Source: Thiotrichales bacterium | Lineage (GTDB): Bacteria; Pseudomonadota; Gammaproteobacteria; Thiomicrospirales; Thiomicrospiraceae | Length of the DNA stretch: 42,813 nt | Assembly (NCBI GenBank): GCA_016936535.1 | Contig: JAFGXP010000006.1 | Location: 1 to 42,813, forward strand | Direction of reading: 5' to 3' | Shown here: positions 1 to 6,939 of the stretch, piece after piece | How positions within the stretch are numbered: position 1 is the first letter of the stretch | How the letters are laid out: every line of letters begins with the position of its first letter | Program-made: the position numbers and the translations under genes | Notes under the pieces: generated by a model | Databases searched by the model: none | Told to the model about the DNA's origin: nothing | Seen by the model: only the letters and a program-made list of their open reading frames with translations

Positions 1-84
1 GCGACAAAAGAATACCACTGTTCAGCAGTTGGTTCTTCTCTCACCCTCTAACCATGAGTGGTGCACTTATTTTATGAATTTGCG
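1..84. repeat. Direct repeat copy 1: insertion-sequence-like end
   Basis: This stretch is repeated at 3540-3623 in the same orientation with only two differences (positions 20 and 61). The shared block ends at GAATTTGCG in both copies, and the flanks then diverge completely. It begins at the window edge, so the copy probably extends further left. Read on the minus strand it starts with the AAAATAAGTGCA type of end that I associate with IS30-family elements, which is an inference. It stops 8 bp short of the rfbB stop codon. Confidence 0.75.
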
Positions 85-91
85 TTACCGT

Positions 92-1309
92 TTAAACTTT
101 TACGCCAAGACGCTCTCGCTGATACGAACCGTCTTGCACGTTTTTGCACCACGCTTGATTATCCAAATACCATTGCACGGTTTTGCGGATACCCGATTCA
201 AAGGTTTCTTGTGGTTTCCAACCCAATTCACGTTCTATTTTGCTGGCATCAATCGCATAGCGCATGTCATGCCCAGGACGGTCTTGCACATATTTAATGA
301 GTGCTACATAGCTATCGGCGTTGCCGGGTTCGCAAGAGTAGGTGTCGATATTTGGATTATTTTCGCTTGGCGCAAGTTCTTCTAAAATCGCGCAGATAGT
401 TTTGACTACGTCGATATTCTGTTTTTCATTATGCCCGCCGATATTGTAGGTTTCGCCCACTGCACCTTTCGTTGCCACCACGACTAGAGCACGGGCATGG
501 TCTTCAACATATAACCAATCACGGATTTGGTTGCCTTTGCCGTAAACAGGTAATGACTTACCTTCCAGTGCATTCAAAATCATCAGCGGAATCAGCTTTT
601 CTGGAAAGTGATAAGGGCCGTAGTTATTGGAGCAGTTGGTTACTAGCGTTGGCATGCCGTAAGTGCGTTGCCAGGCACGAACAAGATGATCCGCCCCGGC
701 TTTTGAAGCACTGTAGGGTGAACTTGGTGCATAGGCGGTTGCTTCGGTAAAAAGCGGAAGCGGTTGATTGGAGATTGCCGCGTCGCTTTCGCTCCTCGCA
801 ATGACACCTTCTTTTTCGGTCATCGCGAGCGAAGCGTGGCGATCCATTTCGTCTGGATGCGGCAGATCACCATAAACCTCATCGGTAGAAATATGATGAA
901 AACGGAAATTGGCTTTTTTCTCACCATCAAGTTGTGACCAGTAAGCACGCGCTTGTTCCAGTAAGGTGTAAGTGCCAACAATATTGGTTTGGATAAATTC
1001 GCCCGGCCCGTCAATTGAGCGATCCACATGGGATTCTGCTGCCAAATGCATGACAATATTCGGTTGATGTTGATTAAAAACACGTTTAAGCCCTTCGGGA
1101 TCGCAAATATCGACTTGTTCAAACGCATATCTTGGATTATCACTAACCGATTTCAACGATTCAAGATTACCTGCATAGGTCAACTTATCCACATTAACCA
1201 CTGAATGCTCGGTGTCGTTAATTAAATGCCGAACCACGGCTGAACCAATAAACCCGGCACCGCCTGTTACTAAGATTTTAGATGTTGAATTTTTGATATT
1301 TGATGTCAT
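92..1309 (-). CDS. rfbB: dTDP-glucose 4,6-dehydratase (RmlB/RfbB) with an in-frame repeat insertion
   Basis: Second step of dTDP-L-rhamnose synthesis: converts dTDP-glucose to dTDP-4-keto-6-deoxyglucose with bound NAD. The extended SDR fold is clear: Rossmann motif GGAGFIG at residues 16-22, the TDE motif at 142-144, YSASK at 199-203, and the C-terminal block [11 protein letters not shown]. At 405 residues it is longer than the usual 350-360. Most of the excess is about 29 residues (154-182) between HPD and LPLFTE, where E. coli RmlB has about 6. That stretch is encoded by an inverted-repeat element (773-844). The N-terminus ([10 protein letters not shown]) also looks repeat-derived. It is the last gene of the rfbC-4HB-rfbD-rfbB run, 130 bp after rfbD, and may have its own promoter. 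Whether the insertion is tolerated cannot be seen from sequence, but the frame and all catalytic residues are intact. Confidence 0.95.
   Translation of the reverse strand: MTSNIKNSTSKILVTGGAGFIGSAVVRHLINDTEHSVVNVDKLTYAGNLESLKSVSDNPRYAFEQVDICDPEGLKRVFNQHQPNIVMHLAAESHVDRSIDGPGEFIQTNIVGTYTLLEQARAYWSQLDGEKKANFRFHHISTDEVYGDLPHPDEMDRHASLAMTEKEGVIARSESDAAISNQPLPLFTEATAYAPSSPYSASKAGADHLVRAWQRTYGMPTLVTNCSNNYGPYHFPEKLIPLMILNALEGKSLPVYGKGNQIRDWLYVEDHARALVVVATKGAVGETYNIGGHNEKQNIDVVKTICAILEELAPSENNPNIDTYSCEPGNADSYVALIKYVQDRPGHDMRYAIDASKIERELGWKPQETFESGIRKTVQWYLDNQAWCKNVQDGSYQRERLGVKV
773..844. repeat. Inverted-repeat element inserted inside rfbB
   Basis: The arms 773-805 and 819-844 are imperfectly complementary (GATTGCC...GCAATGAC against GTCATCGCGAG...GGCGATC) around a short loop at 806-818. 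Each arm resembles the dispersed GTCATTGCGAGCGAAGCAATC-type repeat found in many bacterial genomes. Two copies face each other here and would form a hairpin. The element adds codons in frame with rfbB and encodes residues [12 protein letters not shown] and [12 protein letters not shown]. This is comparable in kind to the Rickettsia palindromic elements that insert into genes, although the sequence is not the same. Confidence 0.8.
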
Positions 1310-1387
1310 GTATTTCGTCTTTGTAAATAGGTTTGTTTTATCTTTTGATCAATTCTAAATAATTCTGTTCTTGCCCGAAATCTGGAG

Positions 1388-1407
1388 ATTCTGACTTTCG
1401 TCAGAAT
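1388..1407. repeat. 20-bp perfect hairpin, dRS3-like dispersed repeat
   Basis: The sequence ATTCTGACTTTCGTCAGAAT is an 8-bp perfect stem with a 4-nt loop in the rfbD-rfbB gap. On the minus strand it reads GTCATTCTGACGAAAGTCAGAATCT. That matches the layout of the widespread ATTCCNGCGAAAGCNGGAAT repeats (the Neisseria dRS3 type). It has no T-run, so it is not a standard terminator. It could stabilise or process the mRNA between the two genes. Confidence 0.6.
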
Positions 1408-1439
1408 GACGTGGTGTGGTTTTATATTCCGTGTTTGAC

Positions 1440-2381
1440 TCATTCATTCGAAGCGAGCGGTAACTGCGTTAAACAATCCATTAGAGAGTCTCGCCAATAA
1501 GGGATTTCCAACCCAAATTCTTGTTTAATTTTGGCTTTATTCATCAAGCTGAAGTGCGGGCGCTTTGCCGGTGTTGGGTAGTCTTTGGTTTCGATTGGGT
1601 TGACTTGGCAAGCCGTACCGCTCAACTCAAAAATGGCAATCGCAAAGTCATACCAAGAGCAAACGCCTTCGTTGCTGTAATGATAAATATTCGATGTTGG
1701 ATGCTGGACTGATGCGGTTTCATTCAACATGAAACGTTCGTCATCTAACAGCGTCAAAATGCATTTTGCTAGGTCTGTGGCATAAGTTGGGCTACCGACT
1801 TGGTCGAAAATCACATTCAGATTATCTCTTTCGGCACCCAGTCGCAGCATGGTTTTAACAAAGTTATTGCCGAACTCCGAATAGACCCAGCTGGTGCGGA
1901 TAATCGCACCTTTTGGCTCAATCGCCTGCATAGCCTGTTCGCCTTTGAGCTTGGTCAGTCCATAAACCCCTTGCGGACCGACTGCATCGCTTTCCACATA
2001 AGGTTTAAAACCTTGGCCGTCAAACACATAATCGGTACTGATGTGAATCAAAGCACTGTCTTGTTGCTTGGCGATTTCCGCCAGTTTTTTGACCGCAAGA
2101 TGATTGATCTGATCGGCTAATTCCGCTTCGGATTCCGCCTTATCCACCGCGGTATAAGCCGCGCAGTTAACGATGCCATCGAAACGCTTATCCTGAAAAT
2201 AGGCTTCGATTGAAGATGAATCTGCAAGATCGAGTTCATCACGCCCAACAAAGGTAAAACAATGTTGAATGTTTGATGTTGAATGTTGAGTGACCAGTTT
2301 ATAGAGCGACTGGCCCAACTGACCGTTTTTTCCGGTGACCAGAATAGATTTTTGATTTTGAATGTTTGATGTTAGATTCAT
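1440..2381 (-). CDS. rfbD: dTDP-4-dehydrorhamnose reductase (RmlD/RfbD)
   Basis: Last step of dTDP-L-rhamnose synthesis: NAD(P)H-dependent reduction of the 4-keto group. The motifs are VTGKNGQLGQSL (Rossmann, residues 15-26), NCAAYTAVDKAE (72-83), STDYVFDG (115-122) and YGLTKLKGE, which holds the catalytic Tyr and Lys. It has 313 residues against about 299 in E. coli. The extra length is in three short, related stretches: TSNIQN (4-9), QHSTSNIQH (32-40) and VQHPTSNIYH (225-234). All three are encoded by TTGAATGTT-type repeat DNA. The ATG overlaps the stop of the preceding four-helix-bundle gene (ATGA, 2378-2381), so translation is probably coupled. The start lies within one of the repeats, so the original N-terminus could have been slightly different. 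Confidence 0.95.
   Translation of the reverse strand: MNLTSNIQNQKSILVTGKNGQLGQSLYKLVTQHSTSNIQHCFTFVGRDELDLADSSSIEAYFQDKRFDGIVNCAAYTAVDKAESEAELADQINHLAVKKLAEIAKQQDSALIHISTDYVFDGQGFKPYVESDAVGPQGVYGLTKLKGEQAMQAIEPKGAIIRTSWVYSEFGNNFVKTMLRLGAERDNLNVIFDQVGSPTYATDLAKCILTLLDDERFMLNETASVQHPTSNIYHYSNEGVCSWYDFAIAIFELSGTACQVNPIETKDYPTPAKRPHFSLMNKAKIKQEFGLEIPYWRDSLMDCLTQLPLASNE
2261..2290. repeat. Short TTGAATG-type tandem repeat inside rfbD
   Basis: On the plus strand this is a run of AATGTTGAATG / TTTGATG units about 7 bases long. Related runs occur at 1280-1306 (rfbB start), 1686-1713 (rfbD), 2351-2380 (rfbD start) and, in the opposite orientation, 2777-2804 (rfbC 3' end). I see none in the core-genome genes of the window. 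The runs encode TSNIQ / STSNIQH-like peptides in frame. Confidence 0.65.
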
Positions 2382-2746
2382 AATGTCTTTTGACTTGTTT
2401 TTACAATACTTGTTAACAACTTCTGTAGGCTATCTATTTCAGTGAATAATGCCTGTGTTTTAGCACTGTTACGATCTATATACTCACTATCCGACAACAA
2501 ATTTAACCAATAGCCGGTTTCTCTTGCCTCTTTACTTGCAATTGACATTTTCGCAATGAAGTCTTTTTTACTAATTGCCGCTTGGGCTTCATTCACGTTA
2601 GCACCAATTGAAGTACCCGAACGAAGAAGTTGTTTTGACAAAACATATTCTTTCTTTTCTGTTGTTAAATACTGATTCAATTTAACGACATGCAAAGCAA
2701 ACTGATAGCTCAATACTAAAACCGCATTATCGGCTTGCAACTTCAC
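2378..2746 (-). CDS. Four-helix-bundle protein (23S rRNA intervening-sequence / S23 family)
   Basis: A 122-residue, all-helical protein. The block LLRSGTSIGANVNEAQ followed by KKDFIAKMSIASKEARETGYWLNLL is the hallmark of the four-helix-bundle family (TIGR02436 / S23). Members were first noted as ORFs in 23S rRNA intervening sequences, but most are free-standing genes of unknown function. Here it sits between rfbC (2-bp gap) and rfbD (4-bp overlap), inside the rhamnose operon. The start is GTG at 2746, preceded by GAGGG about 7 bases upstream, which favours it. Nothing links it enzymatically to rhamnose synthesis. It may be a hitch-hiking or mobile gene. Confidence 0.9.
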   Translation of the reverse strand: MKLQADNAVLVLSYQFALHVVKLNQYLTTEKKEYVLSKQLLRSGTSIGANVNEAQAAISKKDFIAKMSIASKEARETGYWLNLLSDSEYIDRNSAKTQALFTEIDSLQKLLTSIVKTSQKTL

Positions 2747-2748
2747 GC

Positions 2749-3336
2749 TTACCCTCGGTACAAATTTTTCTGGTAATCAAACATCGAACATTCAATATCC
2801 AGCATCTCTAGCGTTGGTTGCTTTTGATCTTTTTCCGAGAGCTTAAGAAACTCTTTCGGCAGCTGCCAATCAATATTTAAACTCGGGTCGTCAAAGGCTA
2901 ATCCGCGATCATTTTCCGGCGAATAATAATTATCGACTTTATAAGAAAAAATGGCGGTATCGCTTAAAACCACAAAGCCGTGCGCAAAGCCTCTTGGCAC
3001 AAACAACTGGTGTTTATTTTCGGCACTGAGTTCGGCGGTTACGTATTGGCCAAACGTCGGACTGCCCTTGCGGATATCCACCGCAACATCCAGCACTTTG
3101 CCTTCGATGACACGCACCAGTTTCGATTGCGCCGCCGGCGGCAGCTGAAAATGCAATCCGCGCAGCACGCCTTTGGTCGATTTCGACTCATTATCTTGGC
3201 AAAAATTGACTTTATAGCCGATGGCTTGCTCAAAGCGTTCACGATGAAAAGTTTCGACAAAATAACCGCGTTCGTCGCCAAACACTTTGGGTTTACACAA
3301 AAATACTTCCGGGATGTGCTGCTTTATATACTCCAC
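2749..3336 (-). CDS. rfbC: dTDP-4-dehydrorhamnose 3,5-epimerase (RmlC/RfbC)
   Basis: Third enzyme of dTDP-L-rhamnose synthesis, epimerising C3 and C5 of the 4-keto sugar. The cupin signature is present: FGDERGYFVETF (19-30), VLRGLHFQ with the catalytic His62, VRVIEGKVLDVAVDIRKGSPTFG, FVPRGFAHGF (112-121), and NYYSPE with the conserved Tyr pair (137-138). The length of 195 residues is slightly above the usual 180-185. The C-terminal tail (MLDIECSMFDYQ) is encoded by a TTGAATG-type repeat in reverse orientation. The GTG start at 3336 has GAGGG 6 bases upstream. It is the first gene of the minus-strand rfb run, so its promoter should lie in 3337-3540, which also holds the palindrome and the IS remnant. 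Confidence 0.95.
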   Translation of the reverse strand: MEYIKQHIPEVFLCKPKVFGDERGYFVETFHRERFEQAIGYKVNFCQDNESKSTKGVLRGLHFQLPPAAQSKLVRVIEGKVLDVAVDIRKGSPTFGQYVTAELSAENKHQLFVPRGFAHGFVVLSDTAIFSYKVDNYYSPENDRGLAFDDPSLNIDWQLPKEFLKLSEKDQKQPTLEMLDIECSMFDYQKNLYRG

Positions 3337-3388
3337 GAAATTCCCTCTTACCTTTATTTTTTAAAACTGCCTTATGCCTTGGGATATT

Positions 3389-3420
3389 CGTAACCGTCCG
3401 GTGATCACCGGACGGTTACG
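3389..3420. repeat. Perfect 32-bp palindrome upstream of rfbC
   Basis: The two arms of CGTAACCGTCCGGTGA and its exact complement meet at TGATCA with no loop. No U-run follows on either strand, so a terminator is unlikely. It lies 53 bp upstream of the rfbC start, between the gene and the IS remnant. It could be a protein-binding site, a REP-type element or a recombination site. No second copy is visible in this window. Confidence 0.85.
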
Positions 3421-3423
3421 AAA

Positions 3424-3623
3424 AAGGTGAATACTTTCTTGCTCATCCTGCGCTTACCCGAACCATGTTTTCGCACTAAAGCTTGCTGTTGTCCTTCAAT
3501 CAACTGCTGATAACTTATGGTTGTACTCTTTCTTGTTCGGCGACAAAAGAATACCACTATTCAGCAGTTGGTTCTTCTCTCACCCTCTAACCATGAGTGC
3601 TGCACTTATTTTATGAATTTGCG
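3424..3623 (-). mobile_element. Degenerate insertion-sequence end (IS30-like), includes direct repeat copy 2
   Basis: The outer 84 bp (3540-3623) is the second copy of the repeat at 1-84. Inside it, the minus strand can be read as KSTTISYQQLIEGQQQ, which resembles the start of IS30-family transposases. The reading frame has no ATG in the expected place and soon stops resembling a transposase, so only a dead fragment remains. The element was cut off at about 3424, next to the 32-bp palindrome. The family assignment is an inference from this short peptide and the end sequence. Confidence 0.5.
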
Positions 3624-4052
3624 CTCATTTTGAAGCACCATCCGGTTGATCGCGGTCGAAAAGATTATGCAAAATGCATTATGCGGTTGGCGCAAAAGTT
3701 TGGAATTTCCGATAGGGTGCTGATTTTTTACGATGTTTTTCTTCCAAGTTGTTTGAAGAACGCCAAAGGCACCATAACCATTAATAGCACAGTTGGCTTA
3801 TCATCGGTTCTGCACGGTACGCCAACCATTACCCTTGGAAGGGCCGTTTATGATATGCCTGGCTTAACGAATCATGCCGTGCCGCTACAAGAATTTTGGC
3901 ATCATCAGATAGCTACTGATAATGAACTATTTCAGAAGTATCGTTGTTACCTAATTCATCACACGCAACTGAACGGCAGCTTTTACGGGGACTTGCCGCA
4001 ATTCGATTTCTCGGAAGAGATGGCTGGCCTTGACAATTTCCCGTCTCAATAA
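3624..4052 (+). pseudogene. Truncated capsular polysaccharide synthesis/export gene (KpsS/KpsC-like), C-terminal fragment
   Basis: About 142 residues remain of a protein that is normally around 400 or more. The fragment has HHPVDRGRKDY and, further on, INSTVGLSSVLHGTPTITLGRAVYDMPGLT. These are conserved in the Capsule_synth family (KpsS/LipB and KpsC), which adds the Kdo linker and prepares capsule polysaccharide for export. The similarity begins right after the IS-like repeat ends at 3623. An open frame continues upstream to an ATG at 3597 inside the repeat, but those first residues come from the repeat, not from the gene. The 5' part is missing and is not elsewhere in the window, so the gene is almost certainly dead. 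The cause was probably IS insertion followed by recombination. Confidence 0.8.
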
Positions 4053-4342
4053 AACCACTATTCGCTCTTATTAACAGGCCTTAGGTCTTCAAAATCCTTC
4101 ATCAATCGGTTTATTTTTTTAGTTTTGGTGAAGGGCAGTCAGAATGGGGTGTTTCCCTCTCAATAAGTCTTGATACAGGCATTAAGTGATTGTAGGAAGC
4201 GCAATAGGTAAAACAGATGGGTGAATTTTTTTCACTCTTTTTTTGTATAGGGTTATGCGATATCTTGTTGCTGTCGAAACAACTTAGGCTCTGATAACAG
4301 AGGCTAAAGTAAAAATACAGTTTTAAAAACAAGGAGATAGCT
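4053..4342. other. Intergenic stretch, 290 bp
   Basis: AT-rich spacer between the capsule remnant and the small HTH gene. I see no coding potential that I believe, no RNA gene and no clear terminator. The sequence around 4265-4285 (TTGTTGCTGTCGAAACAAC) is a weak inverted repeat that might be an operator for the downstream HTH gene. That is speculative. Confidence 0.4.
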
Positions 4343-4603
4343 ATGTTATTTAATCAAAGAGTAAAGGCTTACATTGAAGCGAAAGGGATTATCAAGCATC
4401 GTGTTGCTGAGGTGGCTGAAATTACGCCGAGTGCATTTTTTCGTTTCTTGAATGGCACCAGTTCGATGAAGTCGTCAAATATTGAGAAGCTGCAAGAGGT
4501 TTGGCCAGAGATGATTGCTTATGGTTTAAATATTGACCCATCGGTTGCAAAAAGTGCCTCAACGTTAAACGGCGAAGCGAAACATGTCTATGCTAACGAT
4601 TGA
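4343..4603 (+). CDS. Small Cro/CI-type helix-turn-helix protein
   Basis: An 86-residue soluble protein. Residues 17-50 (KHRVAEVAEITPSAFFRFLNGTSSMKSSNIEKL) fit the XRE/HTH_3 pattern of two helices, a turn, and a recognition helix ending in FLNG, followed by a leucine-containing helix. The C-terminal 30 residues have no recognisable domain. The AAGGAG ribosome-binding site 7 bases before the ATG is excellent. It stands alone, with a terminator just downstream. It is probably a DNA-binding regulator, perhaps autoregulatory or left over from a mobile element, but the target is unknown. Confidence 0.75.
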   Translation: MLFNQRVKAYIEAKGIIKHRVAEVAEITPSAFFRFLNGTSSMKSSNIEKLQEVWPEMIAYGLNIDPSVAKSASTLNGEAKHVYAND

Positions 4604-4633
4604 ATAGTCACTTAGCAGGCTTGGTAAAAAGGC

Positions 4634-4672
4634 AAATGGCACGTTGATTTATTTCATCGTGCCATTTTTTTT
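4634..4672. terminator. Bidirectional intrinsic terminator
   Basis: A perfect 10-bp stem (AAATGGCACG 4634-4643 with CGTGCCATTT 4658-4667) is followed by a T-run on the plus strand. On the minus strand there are A-tract-encoded Ts a few bases beyond the stem. It serves the HTH gene on the left and the convergent cyclase gene on the right. Confidence 0.85.
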
Positions 4673-4681
4673 GAGGAAGGG

Positions 4682-6070
4682 TTATGTAAAACAAACGCGA
4701 TTTCGGCCGGTTTCTTTGGCTGTGTACAAGGCTTGGTCAGCGCGTTCGAACCAGTTTTCAGGTTTGTCGTCAAGCCGGAGTTCGGATACCCCGAGACTGA
4801 TTGTGAGTGGGTATTGACCGGAAAACTCGGTTTGTGAAATGTGTTCTCGAATCTTTTCTGCTACAGCGACCGCCTTGTCTAGACCGGTTCTGGGTAAAAG
4901 GATGGCAAATTCTTCGCCTCCCCAGCGACAGATCGTATCAGAGGCCCGTAAAATCTGACTGAGTTCGGCATATAGCTCTTTTAAGATTTGATCACCAAAG
5001 TTGTGACCATAGGTGTCATTGACATGTTTAAAGTGGTCAATGTCACAAATAATCAAACTGAAAGGATCGCGGTAGCGCTGAAATTCCAAAACCGACTTAT
5101 GAATAAATTGATCAAACACTCGTCGATTCAGTGCTCCAGTGAGTTGATCGTGATTGGCATGCAGCTTTAACAGTTGCTGGGCGGTAATGTCTTCACACAG
5201 CGCCATATAGCCAACTTTCTCAAATTGGGCATTGAACTCTTCACGAATGGTTACTTGCATCCAAAATTGCGCGCCACTGCGACGGCGGCCATGCAATTCG
5301 CCACTCCAAATCTTGTTTTTGATAATGTGATGCAAGCTAAAGTGACTTAGATCGGCATTGAGCAAATCCAGTTGATCTAAGGTTTTACCAATCAATGCCA
5401 TGCGCCGATAGCCGGTGATTTCCATAAAAGCGCTGTTGGCTTGCAAAATCCGCCCACTCAAATCCAGCGAGAGGATGGGAACTTTTTGGTCTATGAGCTC
5501 GCGGTTAAAAGCGAGCTGCTGATGTTTGTATTTGAGTTTGAGCTGATCTACAAAGAATTGTTGTTTTAAATACGCTAATAAGATCGTGCTTAAGGTGATG
5601 CCAAGGATTAGGTTCGCTACCATGGAAGTCGGCAAGACAGTTGTGCCAAAAAAACTGAGCAGCCAAATCAGAAGTAGCGGAGCCACTAGAGCTAAGCTCC
5701 AAAAAAACATCGGTTTTGGCGGATTGAAAAACACAATAAAAACGGGAAGACAAAGAAACCATAGAAAAGCAAAATGCTGAGCGGGTAGGCTTAATAAACT
5801 CAGCAGATAGAGCAGGTACATGCCGCCAAGCCACAAATGAGAGCTTATGTGAGTTCCCGCACTACGCAGTGTTAAGTGACCGCTATAGAGGATTAGACCC
5901 AAGCTCAACAAACCGACTAAAACCGGTAAAAAAGCCAACTCAACGAGCTGCCACACCAGCACAATAGAAAGGGCGGGCAGACTTATCAGCAGCACAAAGC
6001 GCAAAAGCACTAAGGAGACTTGTTGCTGATAGTGGTTGTGGTTTTCGGTCCAATAAATAAGAGAGTGCAT
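4682..6070 (-). CDS. Membrane-bound PAS-GGDEF diguanylate cyclase (paralogue 1)
   Basis: Makes cyclic di-GMP from two GTP. The N-terminal 180 or so residues hold about six hydrophobic helices forming a membrane sensor. A PAS domain follows (SLDLSGRILQANSAFMEITGYRR...), with a PAC-like segment (GYMALCEDIT). The C-terminal GGDEF domain begins at DQLTGALNRR. The active-site loop is RWGGEEF, and the product-inhibition I-site RxxD (RASD) lies five residues before it. I chose the ATG at 6070 because its distance to the YQQQ segment matches the paralogue at 6940. An in-frame TTG at 6124 is the alternative, and neither has a good ribosome-binding site. Its paralogue lies on the other side of ssrA in the opposite direction. 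The signal sensed is unknown. Confidence 0.88.
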   Translation of the reverse strand: MHSLIYWTENHNHYQQQVSLVLLRFVLLISLPALSIVLVWQLVELAFLPVLVGLLSLGLILYSGHLTLRSAGTHISSHLWLGGMYLLYLLSLLSLPAQHFAFLWFLCLPVFIVFFNPPKPMFFWSLALVAPLLLIWLLSFFGTTVLPTSMVANLILGITLSTILLAYLKQQFFVDQLKLKYKHQQLAFNRELIDQKVPILSLDLSGRILQANSAFMEITGYRRMALIGKTLDQLDLLNADLSHFSLHHIIKNKIWSGELHGRRRSGAQFWMQVTIREEFNAQFEKVGYMALCEDITAQQLLKLHANHDQLTGALNRRVFDQFIHKSVLEFQRYRDPFSLIICDIDHFKHVNDTYGHNFGDQILKELYAELSQILRASDTICRWGGEEFAILLPRTGLDKAVAVAEKIREHISQTEFSGQYPLTISLGVSELRLDDKPENWFERADQALYTAKETGRNRVCFT

Positions 6071-6246
6071 TGTTTTTTTCAAGACGGTTGACCCCAACGC
6101 AGAGCGTAATGGATAAGTTTTCAATGAAAATTATTGTATCCACAAAATCTCAGGATGACAGAAAAGATTTGTCAGGTTTAGAGGGCGAAACTTACTTGAC
6201 CACGACAGTTGAATCTAAAAGCTTTGATTAAAGAGGGGACACAAAT

Positions 6247-6277
6247 AAAAAAACCACCGAACGGTGGTTTTAAAAAA
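6247..6277 (-). terminator. ssrA terminator
   Basis: The stem AAAACCACC / GGTGGTTTT has a 4-nt loop, starts 8 bases after the tmRNA 3' end, and is followed on the minus strand by seven Ts. The plus strand also carries a short T-run, so it could act both ways. Confidence 0.85.
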
Positions 6278-6278
6278 T

Positions 6279-6633
6279 TGGTGGAGCTGGGGGGAGTCGA
6301 ACCCCCGTCCGCAAAGCCGCCATCTAAAAATCTACATGCTTATTTGGTCTATTAATTTAACTTGAATGCTGCCCGGCCAGCAGGGATCACATCAAGCGAG
6401 TTTGTCAGTTTAGTGATGCCTACCCAAACCCGTAAACAACACGATCCTTTGTAAGTCGATACAGACTAGGGGCCAAAGGCAACGGGCCCAGTCTGCACTA
6501 GCGGGATTAAGCCGCTAGAGCGTAGTTATCGTCGTTTGCAACTATAACAAGTTTGAACTCGGATTTACGTGCACAGTTCACGCACGACATGCATCTTAAA
6601 CTTTGAACTCCCCGTCGAAACCAGTACAGCCCC
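6279..6633 (-). ncRNA. ssrA: tmRNA (transfer-messenger RNA)
   Basis: Rescues stalled ribosomes together with SmpB. The 5' end GGGGCUGUACUGG is followed by the conserved GUUUCGACGGGG. The 3' end carries the T-arm GGGGGUUCGACUCCCCC and a CCA that is encoded in the DNA. The 5' GGGGCU pairs with AGCUCC near the 3' end to give the acceptor stem. The tag is at 6507-6539 and reads ANDDNYALAA followed by UAA, close to the E. coli ANDENYALAA. The length of 355 nt is normal for a one-piece tmRNA. A TATAAT -10 box lies at 6662-6667, about 29 bp upstream of the mature 5' end, which implies 5' trimming by RNase P. Confidence 0.97.
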
Positions 6634-6939
6634 AGATTGGAAGTGCTAAATTTAGGTGCGGATTATAACCGAATTTGCAAAATGTTTTTGAAGTTATCAA
6701 GAGAATTTCAACCGATGCTATCGCCGCAAAGTGATGCAATCAAACGGGCAGGAGCGGATCGTGATGGTTTGTATTTTGGTATTCCTGTTAGCCGCGATGA
6801 ACTAAGGGATGAGCGGTGAAAGAGTTAGACATTTTGCGGTGCTTACACTATCGTTATGCCTTACCTCAAAGGTGGGGAAGAAGGCTGTTGAACAGTTTTC
6901 GTATTATTGAGATTCATGCGGTAAAAGGTTAGGTGGAAA
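6634..6939. other. Divergent intergenic region between ssrA and the second cyclase gene
   Basis: The ssrA promoter lies here on the minus strand: the -10 TATAAT at 6662-6667 is perfect, but no strong -35 is visible at the usual spacing. The remainder up to 6939 should hold the promoter of the cyclase gene, but I cannot point to one. A 60-codon open frame at 6637-6819 overlaps the promoter and has no ribosome-binding site, so I do not count it as a gene. Confidence 0.55.

Noticed and set aside
773-844. The rfbB insertion as a frameshift or pseudogene
   Set aside because: The reading frame is kept and all catalytic motifs are present on both sides, so the gene may still work.
1388-1407. Hairpin between rfbD and rfbB as a transcription terminator
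   Set aside because: No T-run on the minus strand and a good match to a dispersed repeat type, so a repeat is the better reading.
3597-3623. ATG and nine codons preceding the capsule fragment as a genuine start
   Set aside because: The codons lie inside the IS-like repeat; the same sequence at 58-84 leads into unrelated DNA, so this is a junction artefact.
4111-4332. 73-codon minus-strand open frame before the small HTH gene
   Set aside because: Overlaps the 5' region of the HTH gene, is AT-rich low-complexity sequence, and has no start signal.
6637-6819. 60-codon open frame between ssrA and the second cyclase gene
   Set aside because: Overlaps the ssrA promoter, has no ribosome-binding site and shows no protein-like composition.
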